From Marinitoga lauensis (GTDB taxonomy: Bacteria; Thermotogota; Thermotogae; Petrotogales; Petrotogaceae), in contig NZ_QHLX01000005.1 of assembly GCF_004135675.1 (NCBI RefSeq), positions 1 to 64,000 of the forward strand: a stretch of 64,000 nt of DNA, in the 5' to 3' direction. Positions 1-12,222 of this stretch are shown here, piece by piece. Below the pieces are notes generated by a model. That model searched no databases and was not told the origin of the DNA. It saw nothing but the letters and a program-made list of their open reading frames with translations. Position numbers and translations under genes: made by a program. Position 1 is the first letter of the stretch. Each line of letters starts with the position of its first letter.

Positions 1-1532
1 AAAAAGTAGAATATGCAAGAAGTTTAGCAAAAAAAATAGCAGATGATGTACAGGATTTTGTTGAAAAAAGATCTACAGTTTCTGTAGAAAGAACAATATG
101 TAGATTATTGGGTATTGATGGAATCGATGAAAATGAAGTTCCATTACCAAATGTAGTGGTTGATCATATAAAAGAAAAAGGATTATTAGAACATGGAGCA
201 GCATTTTTATTGGGTAATGCAATAATAGAAACAGGATTAACACCTCAGGAAATAGCAGAAAAAGTAGCTAAAGAAGAAATAGATTTATCAAAAGTAAAGA
301 TCTATTCCATGGATAAAGTTGAAGAAGCATTAACTCCATTTGTAGATAAAATGATAAAAAGGATTCAGGATAATAGAAAAAAAAGAAATGAATACTTAGA
401 AAAATTAGGCGAAGGTCCACAACCATATTTATATGTAATAGTTGCTACAGGTAACATATATGAAGATGTAGTTCAGGCCCAGGCAGCCGCAAGACAGGGT
501 GCGGACATCATAGCAGTTATAAGAACAACAGGTCAAAGCTTGTTGGATTATGTTCCATACGGACCAACAACAGAAGGTTTTGGTGGAACAATGGCAACAC
601 AGGAAAATTTCAGAATAATGAGAAAGGCCCTTGATGAGGTTGGAGAAGAAGTTGGAAGATATATAAGATTGGTTAACTATGCATCAGGATTATGTATGCC
701 AGAAATAGCAGCAATGGGCGCTATGGAAAGGTTAGATGTAATGTTAAATGATGCATTATATGGCATATTATTTAGAGATATAAATATGAAAAGAACAATA
801 ATAGATCAATATTTCTCAAGAGTGATAAATGGTTTCTCAGGAATTATTATAAATACAGGTGAAGATAATTATTTAACAACTGCAGATGCATATGAAGAAG
901 CACATACAGTTCTAACCTCAGATTTAATAAATGAACAACTTGCATTAATAGCAGGTATTCCAGAAGAACAAATGGGATTAGGACATGCTTTTGAAATGAA
1001 TCCGGATCTTACAAATGGTTTCTTATACGAATTAGCTCAGGCACAAATGCTAAGAGAAATATTCCCAAAAGCACCATTAAAATACATGCCACCTACAAAA
1101 TATATGACAGGTAACATATTCAGAGGACATGTTCAAGATGCATTATTTAATGTCATATCCATATGGACACATCAGGGAATACAGTTATTAGGTATGTTAA
1201 CAGAAGCTATTCACACACCATTCATGTCAGATAGATATCTATCAATAGAAAATGCAAGATATATATTCAATAATTTAAAAAATATAGGAGATGAAATAGA
1301 ATTTAAGAAAGATGGAATAATACAAAAAAGAGCTCAACAGGTATTGGATGAATCAATAAAATTATTAGAAAAAATGGTTCATGATGGATTATTTATATCC
1401 TTATCAAAAGGAACATTTGCAAACATAAAAAGACCAATTGATGGTGGAAAAGGTTTAGATGGAGTATTCGAAAAAGGTAAAAATTACTTCAATCCATTTA
1501 TCAAAAAAATGTTGGAGGCTGAAAGACCATGA
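1..1532 (+). CDS. kamD: D-lysine 5,6-aminomutase alpha subunit (5' end outside window)
   Basis: The frame is open from base 3 with no start in the window, so roughly the first ten residues lie upstream; a TTG at 108 is internal. The product (about 509 residues seen) matches the large subunit of lysine 5,6-aminomutase, a TIM-barrel protein that with KamE moves the terminal amino group of beta-lysine or D-lysine to C5, using adenosylcobalamin and PLP. Recognisable stretches include ERTICRLLGIDG near the N-terminus, QAAARQGADIIAVIRTTGQS and YVPYGPTTEGFGGT. The stop overlaps the kamE start by 4 bp (ATGA), as expected for translational coupling. The pathway is lysine fermentation. Confidence 0.95.
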   Translation, partial: KVEYARSLAKKIADDVQDFVEKRSTVSVERTICRLLGIDGIDENEVPLPNVVVDHIKEKGLLEHGAAFLLGNAIIETGLTPQEIAEKVAKEEIDLSKVKIYSMDKVEEALTPFVDKMIKRIQDNRKKRNEYLEKLGEGPQPYLYVIVATGNIYEDVVQAQAAARQGADIIAVIRTTGQSLLDYVPYGPTTEGFGGTMATQENFRIMRKALDEVGEEVGRYIRLVNYASGLCMPEIAAMGAMERLDVMLNDALYGILFRDINMKRTIIDQYFSRVINGFSGIIINTGEDNYLTTADAYEEAHTVLTSDLINEQLALIAGIPEEQMGLGHAFEMNPDLTNGFLYELAQAQMLREIFPKAPLKYMPPTKYMTGNIFRGHVQDALFNVISIWTHQGIQLLGMLTEAIHTPFMSDRYLSIENARYIFNNLKNIGDEIEFKKDGIIQKRAQQVLDESIKLLEKMVHDGLFISLSKGTFANIKRPIDGGKGLDGVFEKGKNYFNPFIKKMLEAERP

Positions 1533-2337
1533 GTGGAGGATTATATTCTACAGAAAAAAAAGATTTTGATAAAACATTAAATTTAAAAGCAATAAAACCA
1601 TATGGGGATACAATGAATGATGGAAAAACACAATTAAGTTTTACATTACCAGTTCCAGATGGAGATGAAGCAGTTGAAGCAGCAAAACAATTGATGATAA
1701 AAATGGGTTTTGATGAACCAATGATAGTTTATCACAAAGAATTAACCAAAGGTTTTACCTTCTTTATAGCCTATGGCAGTTGTACCCATACAGTGGATTA
1801 CACAGCTATCCATGTACCAAAAGTTGAATCAACAACATGGTCAATGGAAGAAACAGATGAATTTATCAAAAAAATATAGGAAGAAAAATAAGAGTAATAG
1901 GTGCAAGTACAGGAACAGATGCACACACAGTTGGTATAGATGCTATTATGAACATGAAAGGTTATGCAGGACATTATGGTTTAGAAAGATATGAAATGTT
2001 TGAAACATTAAACATGGGAAGTCAGGTGCCAAATGAAGAATTTGTAGCTAAGGCAATAGAATTTAACGCAGATGTATTGCTTGTATCTCAAACAGTAACA
2101 CAAAAAAATATTCACATAAAAAATCTAACAGAATTAGTTGAATTATTAGAAGCGGAAGGTATAAGAGATAAAGTAATTTTAATAGCAGGAGGTCCTAGAA
2201 TTACTCATGAATTAGTAAAAGAAATTGGGTATGATGCTGGATTTGGAGCAAATACATATGCGGATGATGTAGCTTCATATATTGCTCAAGAAATGTATAG
2301 AAGAATACAAGAAAAAGATAAAGGAGGAAAAGAATAA
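1529..2337 (+). CDS. kamE: D-lysine 5,6-aminomutase beta subunit, one frameshift as sequenced
   Basis: Small subunit carrying the B12-binding Rossmann domain. The sequence is split: the frame opened at 1529 stops at 1877-1879, while the rest continues in the next frame to 2337. Adding one A to the A7 run at 1868-1874 restores a full-length protein. In the restored protein the cobalamin motif DxHxxG reads DAHTVG (bases 1918-1935), its histidine is residue 133 and a lysine sits at residue 144. These are the positions of the cobalt-ligating His and PLP-binding Lys reported for the Clostridium sticklandii enzyme, which argues strongly that the gene is intact. It overlaps the next gene by 1 bp. 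Confidence 0.93.
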
Positions 2338-3074
2338 TGAGAATGGAAGGAAAAGTATGTATAGTAACAGGAGGAGCAAGAGGATTAGGAAGAGCAATGG
2401 TAGAAAAATTTGCAAAAGAAGGAGCCAAAAAAGTATATGCATGTGATTTAAATGAAGAAGCATTAAAAGAATTAGAAGAAAAATATGAAAATGTAAAAGG
2501 ATATAAGCTAAGTGTAACAGATAGAAAAGCAATAGCAGAATTTAAAAATAAAGTAATGGAAGAAGAAGGAAAAGTAGATGTATTAGTAAACAATGCAGGG
2601 ATAACAAGAGATGCATTAATACAAAAAATGACAGAAGAAGATTGGGATATGGTAATAGACGTAAATTTAAAAGGAGTATTTAACATGACACAACAATTTG
2701 GACCAGAAATGATGAAAGCAGGAAAAGGCTCAATAATAAACATATCATCAGTAGTGGGAGTATATGGAAATATAGGACAAACAAATTATGCAGCAACAAA
2801 AGGTGGAGTAATAGCAATGACAAAAACATGGGCAAAAGAATTTGCAAGAAAAGGAGCTCAGGTAAGAGTAAACGCAATAGCTCCAGGATTTATAAAAACA
2901 CCAATGACAGAAAACTTACCAGAAAAAGTAATAGAATTAGTAAAAAGCAAAACAGTATTACAAAGAATGGGAGAACCAGAAGAAATAGCAAACACAGCAT
3001 TATTCTTAGCAAGTGACGAAAGTAGTTTTATAACAGGGCAGGTAATAGGAGTAGATGGAGGATTAGTATTATAA
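2337..3074 (+). CDS. SDR-family 3-oxoacyl-(ACP/CoA) reductase
   Basis: A 245-residue short-chain dehydrogenase of FabG/PhaB type. It shows the NAD(P)-binding glycine motif TGGARGLG near residue 12, NNAG at about residue 86, the catalytic Ser in NISSVVG, the YAATK Tyr/Lys pair and the C-terminal GQVIGVDGG. A strong ribosome site (AAAGGAGG) precedes the ATG at 2337; an ATG two codons later is possible. Its place between kamDE and a thiolase suggests acetoacetyl-CoA/3-hydroxybutyryl-CoA chemistry in lysine fermentation rather than lipid synthesis, but the substrate is inferred. Confidence 0.88.
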   Translation: MRMEGKVCIVTGGARGLGRAMVEKFAKEGAKKVYACDLNEEALKELEEKYENVKGYKLSVTDRKAIAEFKNKVMEEEGKVDVLVNNAGITRDALIQKMTEEDWDMVIDVNLKGVFNMTQQFGPEMMKAGKGSIINISSVVGVYGNIGQTNYAATKGGVIAMTKTWAKEFARKGAQVRVNAIAPGFIKTPMTENLPEKVIELVKSKTVLQRMGEPEEIANTALFLASDESSFITGQVIGVDGGLVL

Positions 3075-3114
3075 AAATTAAAATAAAAAAGAAGAAACAA
3101 AAGGGGAAAAGAAA

Positions 3115-4318
3115 ATGGAAAAAGTATATATAGTAGGAGCGAAAAGAACAGCGATAGGAAGTTTTGGAGGAACATTAAAAGATAAAAAAGCAGCAGAATT
3201 AGGAGCAATAGCAATAAAAGGAGCATTAGAACAAGCAGGAATATCCCAGAACAAGTAGATCAAACAGTAGTAGGAAACGTATTAATGGCAGGACAGGGAA
3301 TGGGACCAGCAAGACAGGCAGCAATATATGCAGGAATACCAGTAGAAAAACCAGCATACACAGTACATATGGTATGTGGAAGTGGAATGAAAGCAATAAT
3401 GTTAGGTGCAAATGAAATAAAATTAGGAAATTCAGAAATAGTAGTAACAGCAGGAATGGAAAGCATGTCACAGGCTCCAATGCTATTGCCTGCAAAAGCA
3501 AGATTTGGGCTAAAATTTGGAAACATAGAAATGATAGACCACATGGTATATGATGGATTAACAGATGTATTCAATCAATATCACATGGGAATAACAGCGG
3601 AAAATCTAGTAGAAATATATGGATTAACAAGAGAAGAACAGGACGAATTTGCAGCAATAAGTCAGCAAAGAGCAGAAAAAGCAATAAAAGAAGGAAAATT
3701 CAAAGATGAAATAGTACCAGTAGAAGTAAAAACAAGAAAAGAAACAATAATATTTAACACAGACGAATATCCAAGATTTGGAACAACAAAAGAAACATTA
3801 GCAAAACTCAGACCAGCATTCAAAAAAGATGGAACAGTAACAGCAGGGAATTCATCAGGAATAAATGACGGAGCAAGTGCAATAATACTAGCATCAGAAA
3901 GTGCAGTGAAAAAATATGGATTAACACCATTAGCAGAAATAATAGCCTATGAACAGGGTGGAGTAGATCCAAGTATAATGGGAATAGGGCCAGCAGCAGC
4001 AATAACAAACCTAGTAGAAAAGAAAGGAATAAAATTAGAACAAATGGAATTATTCGAACTTAACGAAGCATTTGCAGCACAATCAATAGCAGTATTAAAA
4101 GAACTAAAAGAAAAATATGGAATAAAAGAAGAATGGATGATGGAAAGAACAAATGTAAATGGAGGAGCAATAGCATTAGGACATCCAATAGGGCATCAGG
4201 AAATAGAATAACAGTAACATTATTATATGAAATGAAAAAGAGAAACTTAGAATATGGATTAGCTTCATTATGTATAGGCGGCGGTATGGGTACTGCTATC
4301 GTTATTAAAAATCTATAA
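3115..4318 (+). CDS. acetyl-CoA C-acetyltransferase (thiolase), two frameshifts as sequenced
   Basis: Condenses or cleaves acetoacetyl-CoA/acetyl-CoA. The start at 3115 follows an A/G-rich ribosome site, and the first 46 codons read [15 protein letters not shown] onward. A missing C in CCC at 3245-3247 then shifts the frame, and a missing G in GGG at 4191-4193 shifts it again. With both restored the protein is about 400 residues and has the three thiolase signatures: the acylated Cys in VCGSGMKAI, the His in [12 protein letters not shown], and the proton-donor Cys in LCIGGGMG. It is the last gene of the kam operon, followed by a strong terminator. It probably feeds acetoacetyl units from lysine into acetyl-CoA. 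Confidence 0.92.
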
Positions 4319-4370
4319 TATTCAAAAGAATTTTTTGAATAAATAAAAAATAATAACTAAAAAAAACTAT

Positions 4371-4413
4371 AAAAATAATCCAGAACTCTCTTGAGGGTTC
4401 TGGATTATTTTTA
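4371..4413 (+). terminator. terminator of the kam operon
   Basis: A 16-bp inverted repeat (arms 4371-4386 and 4397-4412, core CCAGAAC/GTTCTGG) followed by T's. It closes the kamDE/SDR/thiolase operon. Confidence 0.9.
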
Positions 4414-4545
4414 TAAAATGATTTTTTCACAAGTATTGAAATTCCAAAAAAATTATGATATTATATAATGTGTTATTTATATCTTTATTTATAATAAAAA
4501 ATGATTAATAAGGTTAAAATTTATAACATAAAGGAGGATGGGAAG

Positions 4546-5106
4546 ATGAATATTAAAAATGCGAAAATTATGGCGGGGGTAGGAGCAATATTAGAATTAG
4601 CGGGTCACTTTGGGTTTATAGGTCTTATATTAGAATTAATAGGTGTTTATAAAATCAGTGAAGCTGTGAAAGACAAAAGAATATTTAATTATTTATTATG
4701 GCCAGGTATAATAATATTTATTATTTATATAATAGGATTCTTAACATTTACAGGTTCGTTATTCTATTCATCACCTAATATGATGTTTAATAGTAATGAA
4801 TTTTTTAATGAAAATGTGCATCAATTTCCAAATATGTTTTTAATGTTTATAGGTTTTATAGTTTCCTTAATACTTCCAATAATTTATGAAATAAAAGCCT
4901 ATAATTTATTGGGTGACTATTTTCAAAATGAAAATTTTTATAAAGCTGCAAAATTCTTAAAATGGGGTTTAATTCTTTCAATAGTTCTTGTTGGATTTTT
5001 ATTATTTTTCGTAGCAGGAATATTTGAAATAATAGGCTATTTTACACTTCCAGATGAATATAATAAACCAATAGAAAATAAAGAAGATTGGAGAGTCGAG
5101 TCATAA
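4546..5106 (+). CDS. multipass membrane protein, DUF996-like
   Basis: A 186-residue protein starting at the ATG at 4546, eight bases after a clear AAAGGAGG; an upstream in-frame ATG at 4501 lacks such a site. It has four hydrophobic segments: residues about 10-35, 50-75, 100-125 and 145-170. The N-terminal pattern, with GVGAILELAG followed by GLILELIGVYKIS, resembles DUF996 proteins, whose function is unknown. It is monocistronic, between the kam terminator and the CRISPR locus. A -10-like TATAAT lies at 4464-4469. Confidence 0.7.
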   Translation: MNIKNAKIMAGVGAILELAGHFGFIGLILELIGVYKISEAVKDKRIFNYLLWPGIIIFIIYIIGFLTFTGSLFYSSPNMMFNSNEFFNENVHQFPNMFLMFIGFIVSLILPIIYEIKAYNLLGDYFQNENFYKAAKFLKWGLILSIVLVGFLLFFVAGIFEIIGYFTLPDEYNKPIENKEDWRVES

Positions 5107-5265
5107 TGTATAATGTTAAATGATAAAAAAATTAAGAAACAACTTGACAAATAATAATTTTTTTATTATAATTAAAAGGGATTATGATTTTTGGGGATGG
5201 GTTATGTTATATCAATATATTAAATTGAAGATGTATATGATGAAAAAGTTAATATTACTAAAAAA

Positions 5266-5298
5266 TAGACAACGAGGCCTAAAATGGTCTCGTTGTCT
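5266..5298 (-). terminator. intrinsic terminator of the crRNA-like RNA
   Basis: A 13-bp stem, AGACAACGAGGCC paired with GGTCTCGTTGTCT (one G-U), with a six-base loop. Read on the minus strand it is followed by ATTTTTT, so it terminates the minus-strand crRNA-like transcript. On the plus strand the T-run is poor, although it could also stop read-through from the membrane-protein gene. Confidence 0.85.
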
Positions 5299-5304
5299 TT
5301 ATTA

Positions 5305-5330
5305 ATTAATATATCAGGTGATATATTAAT
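5305..5330. repeat. perfect 12-bp palindrome overlapping the second degenerate repeat
   Basis: ATTAATATATCA-GG-TGATATATTAAT. The right arm overlaps the first eight bases of the degenerate repeat at 5323-5352. It may shape the 3' end of the crRNA-like transcript or be a protein-binding site. Confidence 0.6.
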
Positions 5331-5352
5331 TCCAATATGGACGATTAAACAG
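5323..5352 (-). repeat. degenerate CRISPR repeat (3' copy of the mini-unit)
   Basis: 24 of 30 positions match the revcomp of the main-array repeat; the core TTCCAATATGGA is intact (5330-5341). Confidence 0.85.
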
Positions 5353-5380
5353 ATTTTTCAACATAATTAACACTAACACA

Positions 5381-5410
5381 TTTTACATTCCAATATGAAT
5401 TATTAAAAAT
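5381..5410 (-). repeat. degenerate CRISPR repeat (5' copy of the mini-unit)
   Basis: 25 of 30 positions match the revcomp of the main repeat, with an uninterrupted 16-base block TTTACATTCCAATATG at 5382-5397. The handle end is conserved except for the base next to the spacer. Confidence 0.88.
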
Positions 5411-5419
5411 CCTAATATG

Positions 5420-5448
5420 ATTATACCAGAATATTTTTGTGTTATTAA
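5420..5448 (-). promoter_or_regulatory. promoter of the crRNA-like RNA
   Basis: On the minus strand: extended -10 TGGTATAAT (5428-5420), and TTAATA (5448-5443) 17 bp upstream as a weak -35. The predicted start lies about three bases before the first degenerate repeat. Confidence 0.7.
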
Positions 5449-5489
5449 ATATGTAATTATTTGGAAATATTTAATTCATATTTTCAGAG

Positions 5490-5527
5490 TATGATAATAG
5501 TGTGATATTATTTACACTAACACATGG
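5490..5527 (+). promoter_or_regulatory. cas operon promoter region with partial protospacer and CCA PAM
   Basis: TATGAT at 5490-5495 is a candidate -10 for the cas operon. Just downstream, 5505-5524 (minus strand) is the partial match to the spacer of the crRNA-like RNA: 11 matches, mismatch at 12, three matches, mismatch at 16, two matches, mismatch at 19, match at 20. Bases 5525-5527 read TGG, i.e. CCA on the protospacer strand. An effector bound here would cover the transcription start region upstream of cas6. Confidence 0.65.
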
Positions 5528-5547
5528 CGAATAATGAGGTGAAAGAT

Positions 5548-6252
5548 ATGAGATTAAAATTAGTGTTTCGATTAAAGTCAAATGTAATATCAAAGGATTA
5601 TAGAAGGATATTTATGAGTTTTATAAAAAAATCGTTGGAAAATTATGATAAAGAAATATTTGAAGAATACTTTAAAAACAAAGATCCTATATTAAAAGAT
5701 TATACTTTTTCAGTATATTTTGGAAAATGTAGATTTGAAGAAAATATAAAGCTTGAAAATGATAATATATCAATGTTTTTTTCAACATCTTCTTATAAAA
5801 CAGGGATGCATTTTTATAATGCTTTTAGGGCTATGAAATATAAGGATTTTCCAACGAAAAATAATATTTTAAAATTGAATAATATTATAAGATTATCAGA
5901 AAAAAATATATATAAAAATGAAATTATAATTAAAACATTATCTCCAATTCTTATTAGAGAACATAATAAAGAAAAAGATAATTATTATTATTTTGATGAT
6001 GAAAATGCTACTGAAATTTTAAAAAATAGCATTATCTATCAATATAATAAGCTTTTCGGAAATGGATGTAAATCTTTTGATATCAAAGTATTAGATTTAA
6101 AAAAGACTACAGTTTTAAATTACAATAAAAAACTCAAAAGTAATCTTGGAGTTTTTAAGGCTACTGGAGATAAAGAAATACTTAATTTTATATATAAGTC
6201 CGGAATTGGAAGCAAAAGAAGTTCTGGTTTTGGAATGGTAGATATAATTTAG
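5548..6252 (+). CDS. cas6: Cas6 CRISPR RNA endoribonuclease
   Basis: A 234-residue RAMP-fold nuclease that cuts the repeat in pre-crRNA to make crRNAs with an 8-nt 5' handle. I choose ATG 5548 because GAGGTG lies seven bases upstream and the protein then begins MRLKLVFRLKSN, as Cas6 proteins do; an earlier ATG at 5524 lies inside the candidate regulatory site. The C-terminal glycine-rich loop reads GIGSKRSSGFGMV. First gene of the cas operon, 10 bp before cas8b. Confidence 0.9.
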   Translation: MRLKLVFRLKSNVISKDYRRIFMSFIKKSLENYDKEIFEEYFKNKDPILKDYTFSVYFGKCRFEENIKLENDNISMFFSTSSYKTGMHFYNAFRAMKYKDFPTKNNILKLNNIIRLSEKNIYKNEIIIKTLSPILIREHNKEKDNYYYFDDENATEILKNSIIYQYNKLFGNGCKSFDIKVLDLKKTTVLNYNKKLKSNLGVFKATGDKEILNFIYKSGIGSKRSSGFGMVDII

Positions 6253-6262
6253 GGGTGAGAGA

Positions 6263-9561
<3,299 letters not shown>

Positions 9562-9571
9562 AGGTGAATTT

Positions 9572-11723
9572 ATGTTTTTAGCAAAGTCGGAACCATTAGA
9601 AACTATACAGGAACATACAGATAATTTACTTGAACAATTAAATATTTTAAAAAAATTATATGGTAAAAAAATACATGTTAATTGGAATTTATTAGAATAT
9701 GCATGTATATATCATGATTTTGGGAAAATAAATAATGATTTTCAAGAAAAACTAAAAAAGGGAAAGAGGAATAAAAATGAAATTCCTCATTCCCTTTTAA
9801 GTTTATTATTTTTAAATCCAAAAGAATTGAAAAAAATATATACAGAAGATGAAATTAAATTATTATATCAAATTATTGCGTATCATCATGAAAGGGATTT
9901 TAATGATTATGATTTAAAAATGATTAATAACAAAAAAGAAGGAATTGAATCTTTGATAAAATTCTTTAATTATTCTAAAATTAAAGAAATAAAATTGAAC
10001 AAAGTTAGTGCAAGATATTTTTATCCAAATGAAAGAATATATAAAGACAATAAATATTTTAAAGATTATGTTTTATTAAAAGGGTTGTTAAATAGAATTG
10101 ATTATGCTGCCAGTGCTCATATACCTATAGAAATTCCAAATGATTTTTTACTAAACAGTATGGGAAAACTTGGATATCAATGGAATGATTTACAAAAATA
10201 TATGATAAAAAAACGAAATAATAATGTTATTGCAATTGCTCAAACTGGAATGGGAAAAACAGAAGCAGGTTTATTATGGATAGGTGATAATAAGGGATTT
10301 TATACGTTACCTTTGAAAGTTGCAATAAATGCAATATATGATAGAGTTACTAAAAAAATATTAAGAGATAAAAATACTGAAAAAGTTGGCATTTTACATT
10401 CTGACACTTACTCCGAATATTTAAAAAGAGAGGGAACTATAGAAGATATTAATTATTACTTTGCCAAAACCAAACAATTATCTTTGCCTTTAACAATTAC
10501 AACTCTGGATCAATTATTTGATATAGTATATGGTTATAAAGGCTTTGAATTAAAAGTTGCAACAATGTCTTATTCCAAAATAGTTCTCGATGAAATTCAG
10601 ATGTATTCACCAGATTTATTAGCTTATTTAGTTTTAGGATTAAAAACGATTACTCAATTTGGAGGCAAATTTTCAATTTTAACTGCAACTTTTCCAAAAT
10701 TTCTAATAAAAGAGTTTGAAGATATAAGTATAAGAGATGTTGTTATTTCTGAAAAGCCATTTATCAATAGTAATATAAGACATAGCATAAAAGTTATTAA
10801 TAACGATATTGAAGCTAAATATATAATGGAAAAATATGATAATAATAGAATTTTAGTTATATGTAATACAATAAATCAAGCACAAAAAATTTATAAGGAT
10901 TTAATTAATTTAGGTATTAATAATAGAGAAGTAAATTTGCTTCATTCTAAATTTATAAAACAAGATAGAGCAGAGAAAGAAGAAAAATATTTAAATTGGG
11001 AAATAATTATGAAAGCAAGGGAATATGGATAAGTACACAAATTGTAGAAGCATCTTTAGATATTGATTTTGACTTATTATTTACGGAATTATCGGATTTG
11101 AGTGGTTTATTTCAAAGAATGGGTAGGGTTTATAGAAAAAGAACCTGGAACAACAAAGGATATAATGTTTTTGTTTTTGTTGGAAAAGATAAATGTTCGG
11201 GAGTAGGAAACATCATTTATAAAGATATTTTTGAATTATCGAAGAATTTAATAGCAAATATGGATGGACCTTTAAGTGAAAAAAAGAAAATAGATTTAAT
11301 AAATAGAATATATGATTATAACACCATTAAAAATACAAAATATTATAAGAAATTGAAAGATAATTTAGAATATGTGAATACATTTAATTTATATGAATTA
11401 GAAAAGAAAGATGTATCTAAAATATTTAGAAACATAGATTCTATATCAGTTATTCCTAAAAATATATATGATAAAAATAAAGATTATATTACCGAATTAA
11501 TAAATAAGTATAGCGAAAAAGGTATATCTAAGAAGGATAATATAAGATTAAAGAGCAATTATCAAATTATACAACCTCTATCCATTATAGAGAATTAGAT
11601 AGTATAAAAGAAATAAAGGTTAATAATTATGAAAAAATACATATTCATAATTGTGATTATTCAAAAGAATTGGGGATTACATACAATAATAGTAAAAATG
11701 AAGATTTTAACAACTTTTTTTAG
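9572..11723 (+). CDS. cas3: Cas3 HD nuclease-helicase, two frameshifts as sequenced
   Basis: Degrades target DNA recruited by Cascade. ATG 9572 follows GAGGTG. An N-terminal HD nuclease domain (YHDFGK near residue 50, YHHE near 110) precedes a superfamily 2 helicase with Walker A QTGMGKTEAG, motif II DEIQ, motif III LTATFP and motif VI QRMGRVYRK. The frame shifts at GGG 11019-11021 (one G missing) and again near 11571-11576 (one base missing). Restored, the protein is about 717 residues and ends ...EDFNNFF at TAG 11721-11723, 8 bp before cas4. Confidence 0.92.
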
Positions 11724-11731
11724 GTGAAATA

Positions 11732-12220
11732 ATGGTATCAGGAATAGAATTTTATTATTACTTTGTTTGTAAAAGAAAGTTATGGTTTTATACTCATGGA
11801 ATTTCTATGGAAGACGAAAATGAAGATGTAAAAATAGGAAAATATATAGAAGAGAATTACTATAAAAATTCTCAAAAAAATATTATGATAAATGATGAAA
11901 TTAATATAGATCTAATAAGAAACAAAAAAATTATACACGAAATAAAAAAATCACAGTCATTTGAAGAGGCTAATATTTGGCAGTTGAAATATTATATATA
12001 TTATTTAAATTCATATGGGGTAGATGTAAAAGAAGGTATTATAGACTATCCAAATTTAAGAAAAAGAGTTATGGTTACATTTGAAAAGGATGATAAGGAA
12101 TATATCGAAAATGTAATTAATGAAATAAAATCAATAAAGAATTCTGAAAAAATACCAGGTAAAATACAACAAATAAAGGTATGTAAAAAATGTGCTTTTT
12201 ATGAATTTTGCTATATATAA
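11732..12220 (+). CDS. cas4: Cas4 RecB-like nuclease
   Basis: A 162-residue Cas4 that trims prespacers and helps select PAM orientation during adaptation. The iron-sulfur cysteines are visible: one near the N-terminus (YFVCKRKLWFY) and a C-terminal cluster CKKCAFYEFC. RecB-type catalytic residues fall around EIKKSQSFEEANIWQLKYY. AGGTGAAAT precedes the ATG. It stops 2 bp before cas1. Confidence 0.9.
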   Translation: MVSGIEFYYYFVCKRKLWFYTHGISMEDENEDVKIGKYIEENYYKNSQKNIMINDEINIDLIRNKKIIHEIKKSQSFEEANIWQLKYYIYYLNSYGVDVKEGIIDYPNLRKRVMVTFEKDDKEYIENVINEIKSIKNSEKIPGKIQQIKVCKKCAFYEFCYI

Positions 12221-12222
12221 TT

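Larger units (their letters stand above)
5266..5413 (-). ncRNA. crRNA-like RNA unit, candidate cas autoregulator
   Basis: A self-contained minus-strand transcription unit: extended -10 promoter at 5420-5428, predicted start near 5413, degenerate repeat (5410-5381), 28-nt spacer (5380-5353), degenerate repeat (5352-5323), then the terminator at 5298-5266. Both repeats match the revcomp of the main-array repeat (25/30 and 24/30), and the part kept best is the 3' half that forms the crRNA 5' handle. The spacer begins TGTGTTAGTGTTAATTATG. Its first 11 nt, and 17 of the first 20, match the minus strand at 5524-5505 just upstream of cas6. A CCA (5527-5525) lies on the PAM side. Cas-regulating crRNA-like RNAs of this layout are known from other type I systems; the role here is inferred. 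Confidence 0.8.

Noticed and set aside
1868-1874. Programmed frameshifting at the A7 run in kamE
   Set aside because: The same defect occurs at runs of A, C and G in about thirty genes without stimulatory elements, so sequence error is simpler.
2201-3263. Long leucine/phenylalanine-rich frames antisense to the SDR and thiolase genes
   Set aside because: An artefact of A-rich coding strands; no ribosome sites and no family resemblance.
5120-5305. Short plus-strand reading frame (61 codons) between the membrane protein and the cas locus
   Set aside because: No ribosome site, low-complexity composition, and it runs through the terminator hairpin of the crRNA-like unit.
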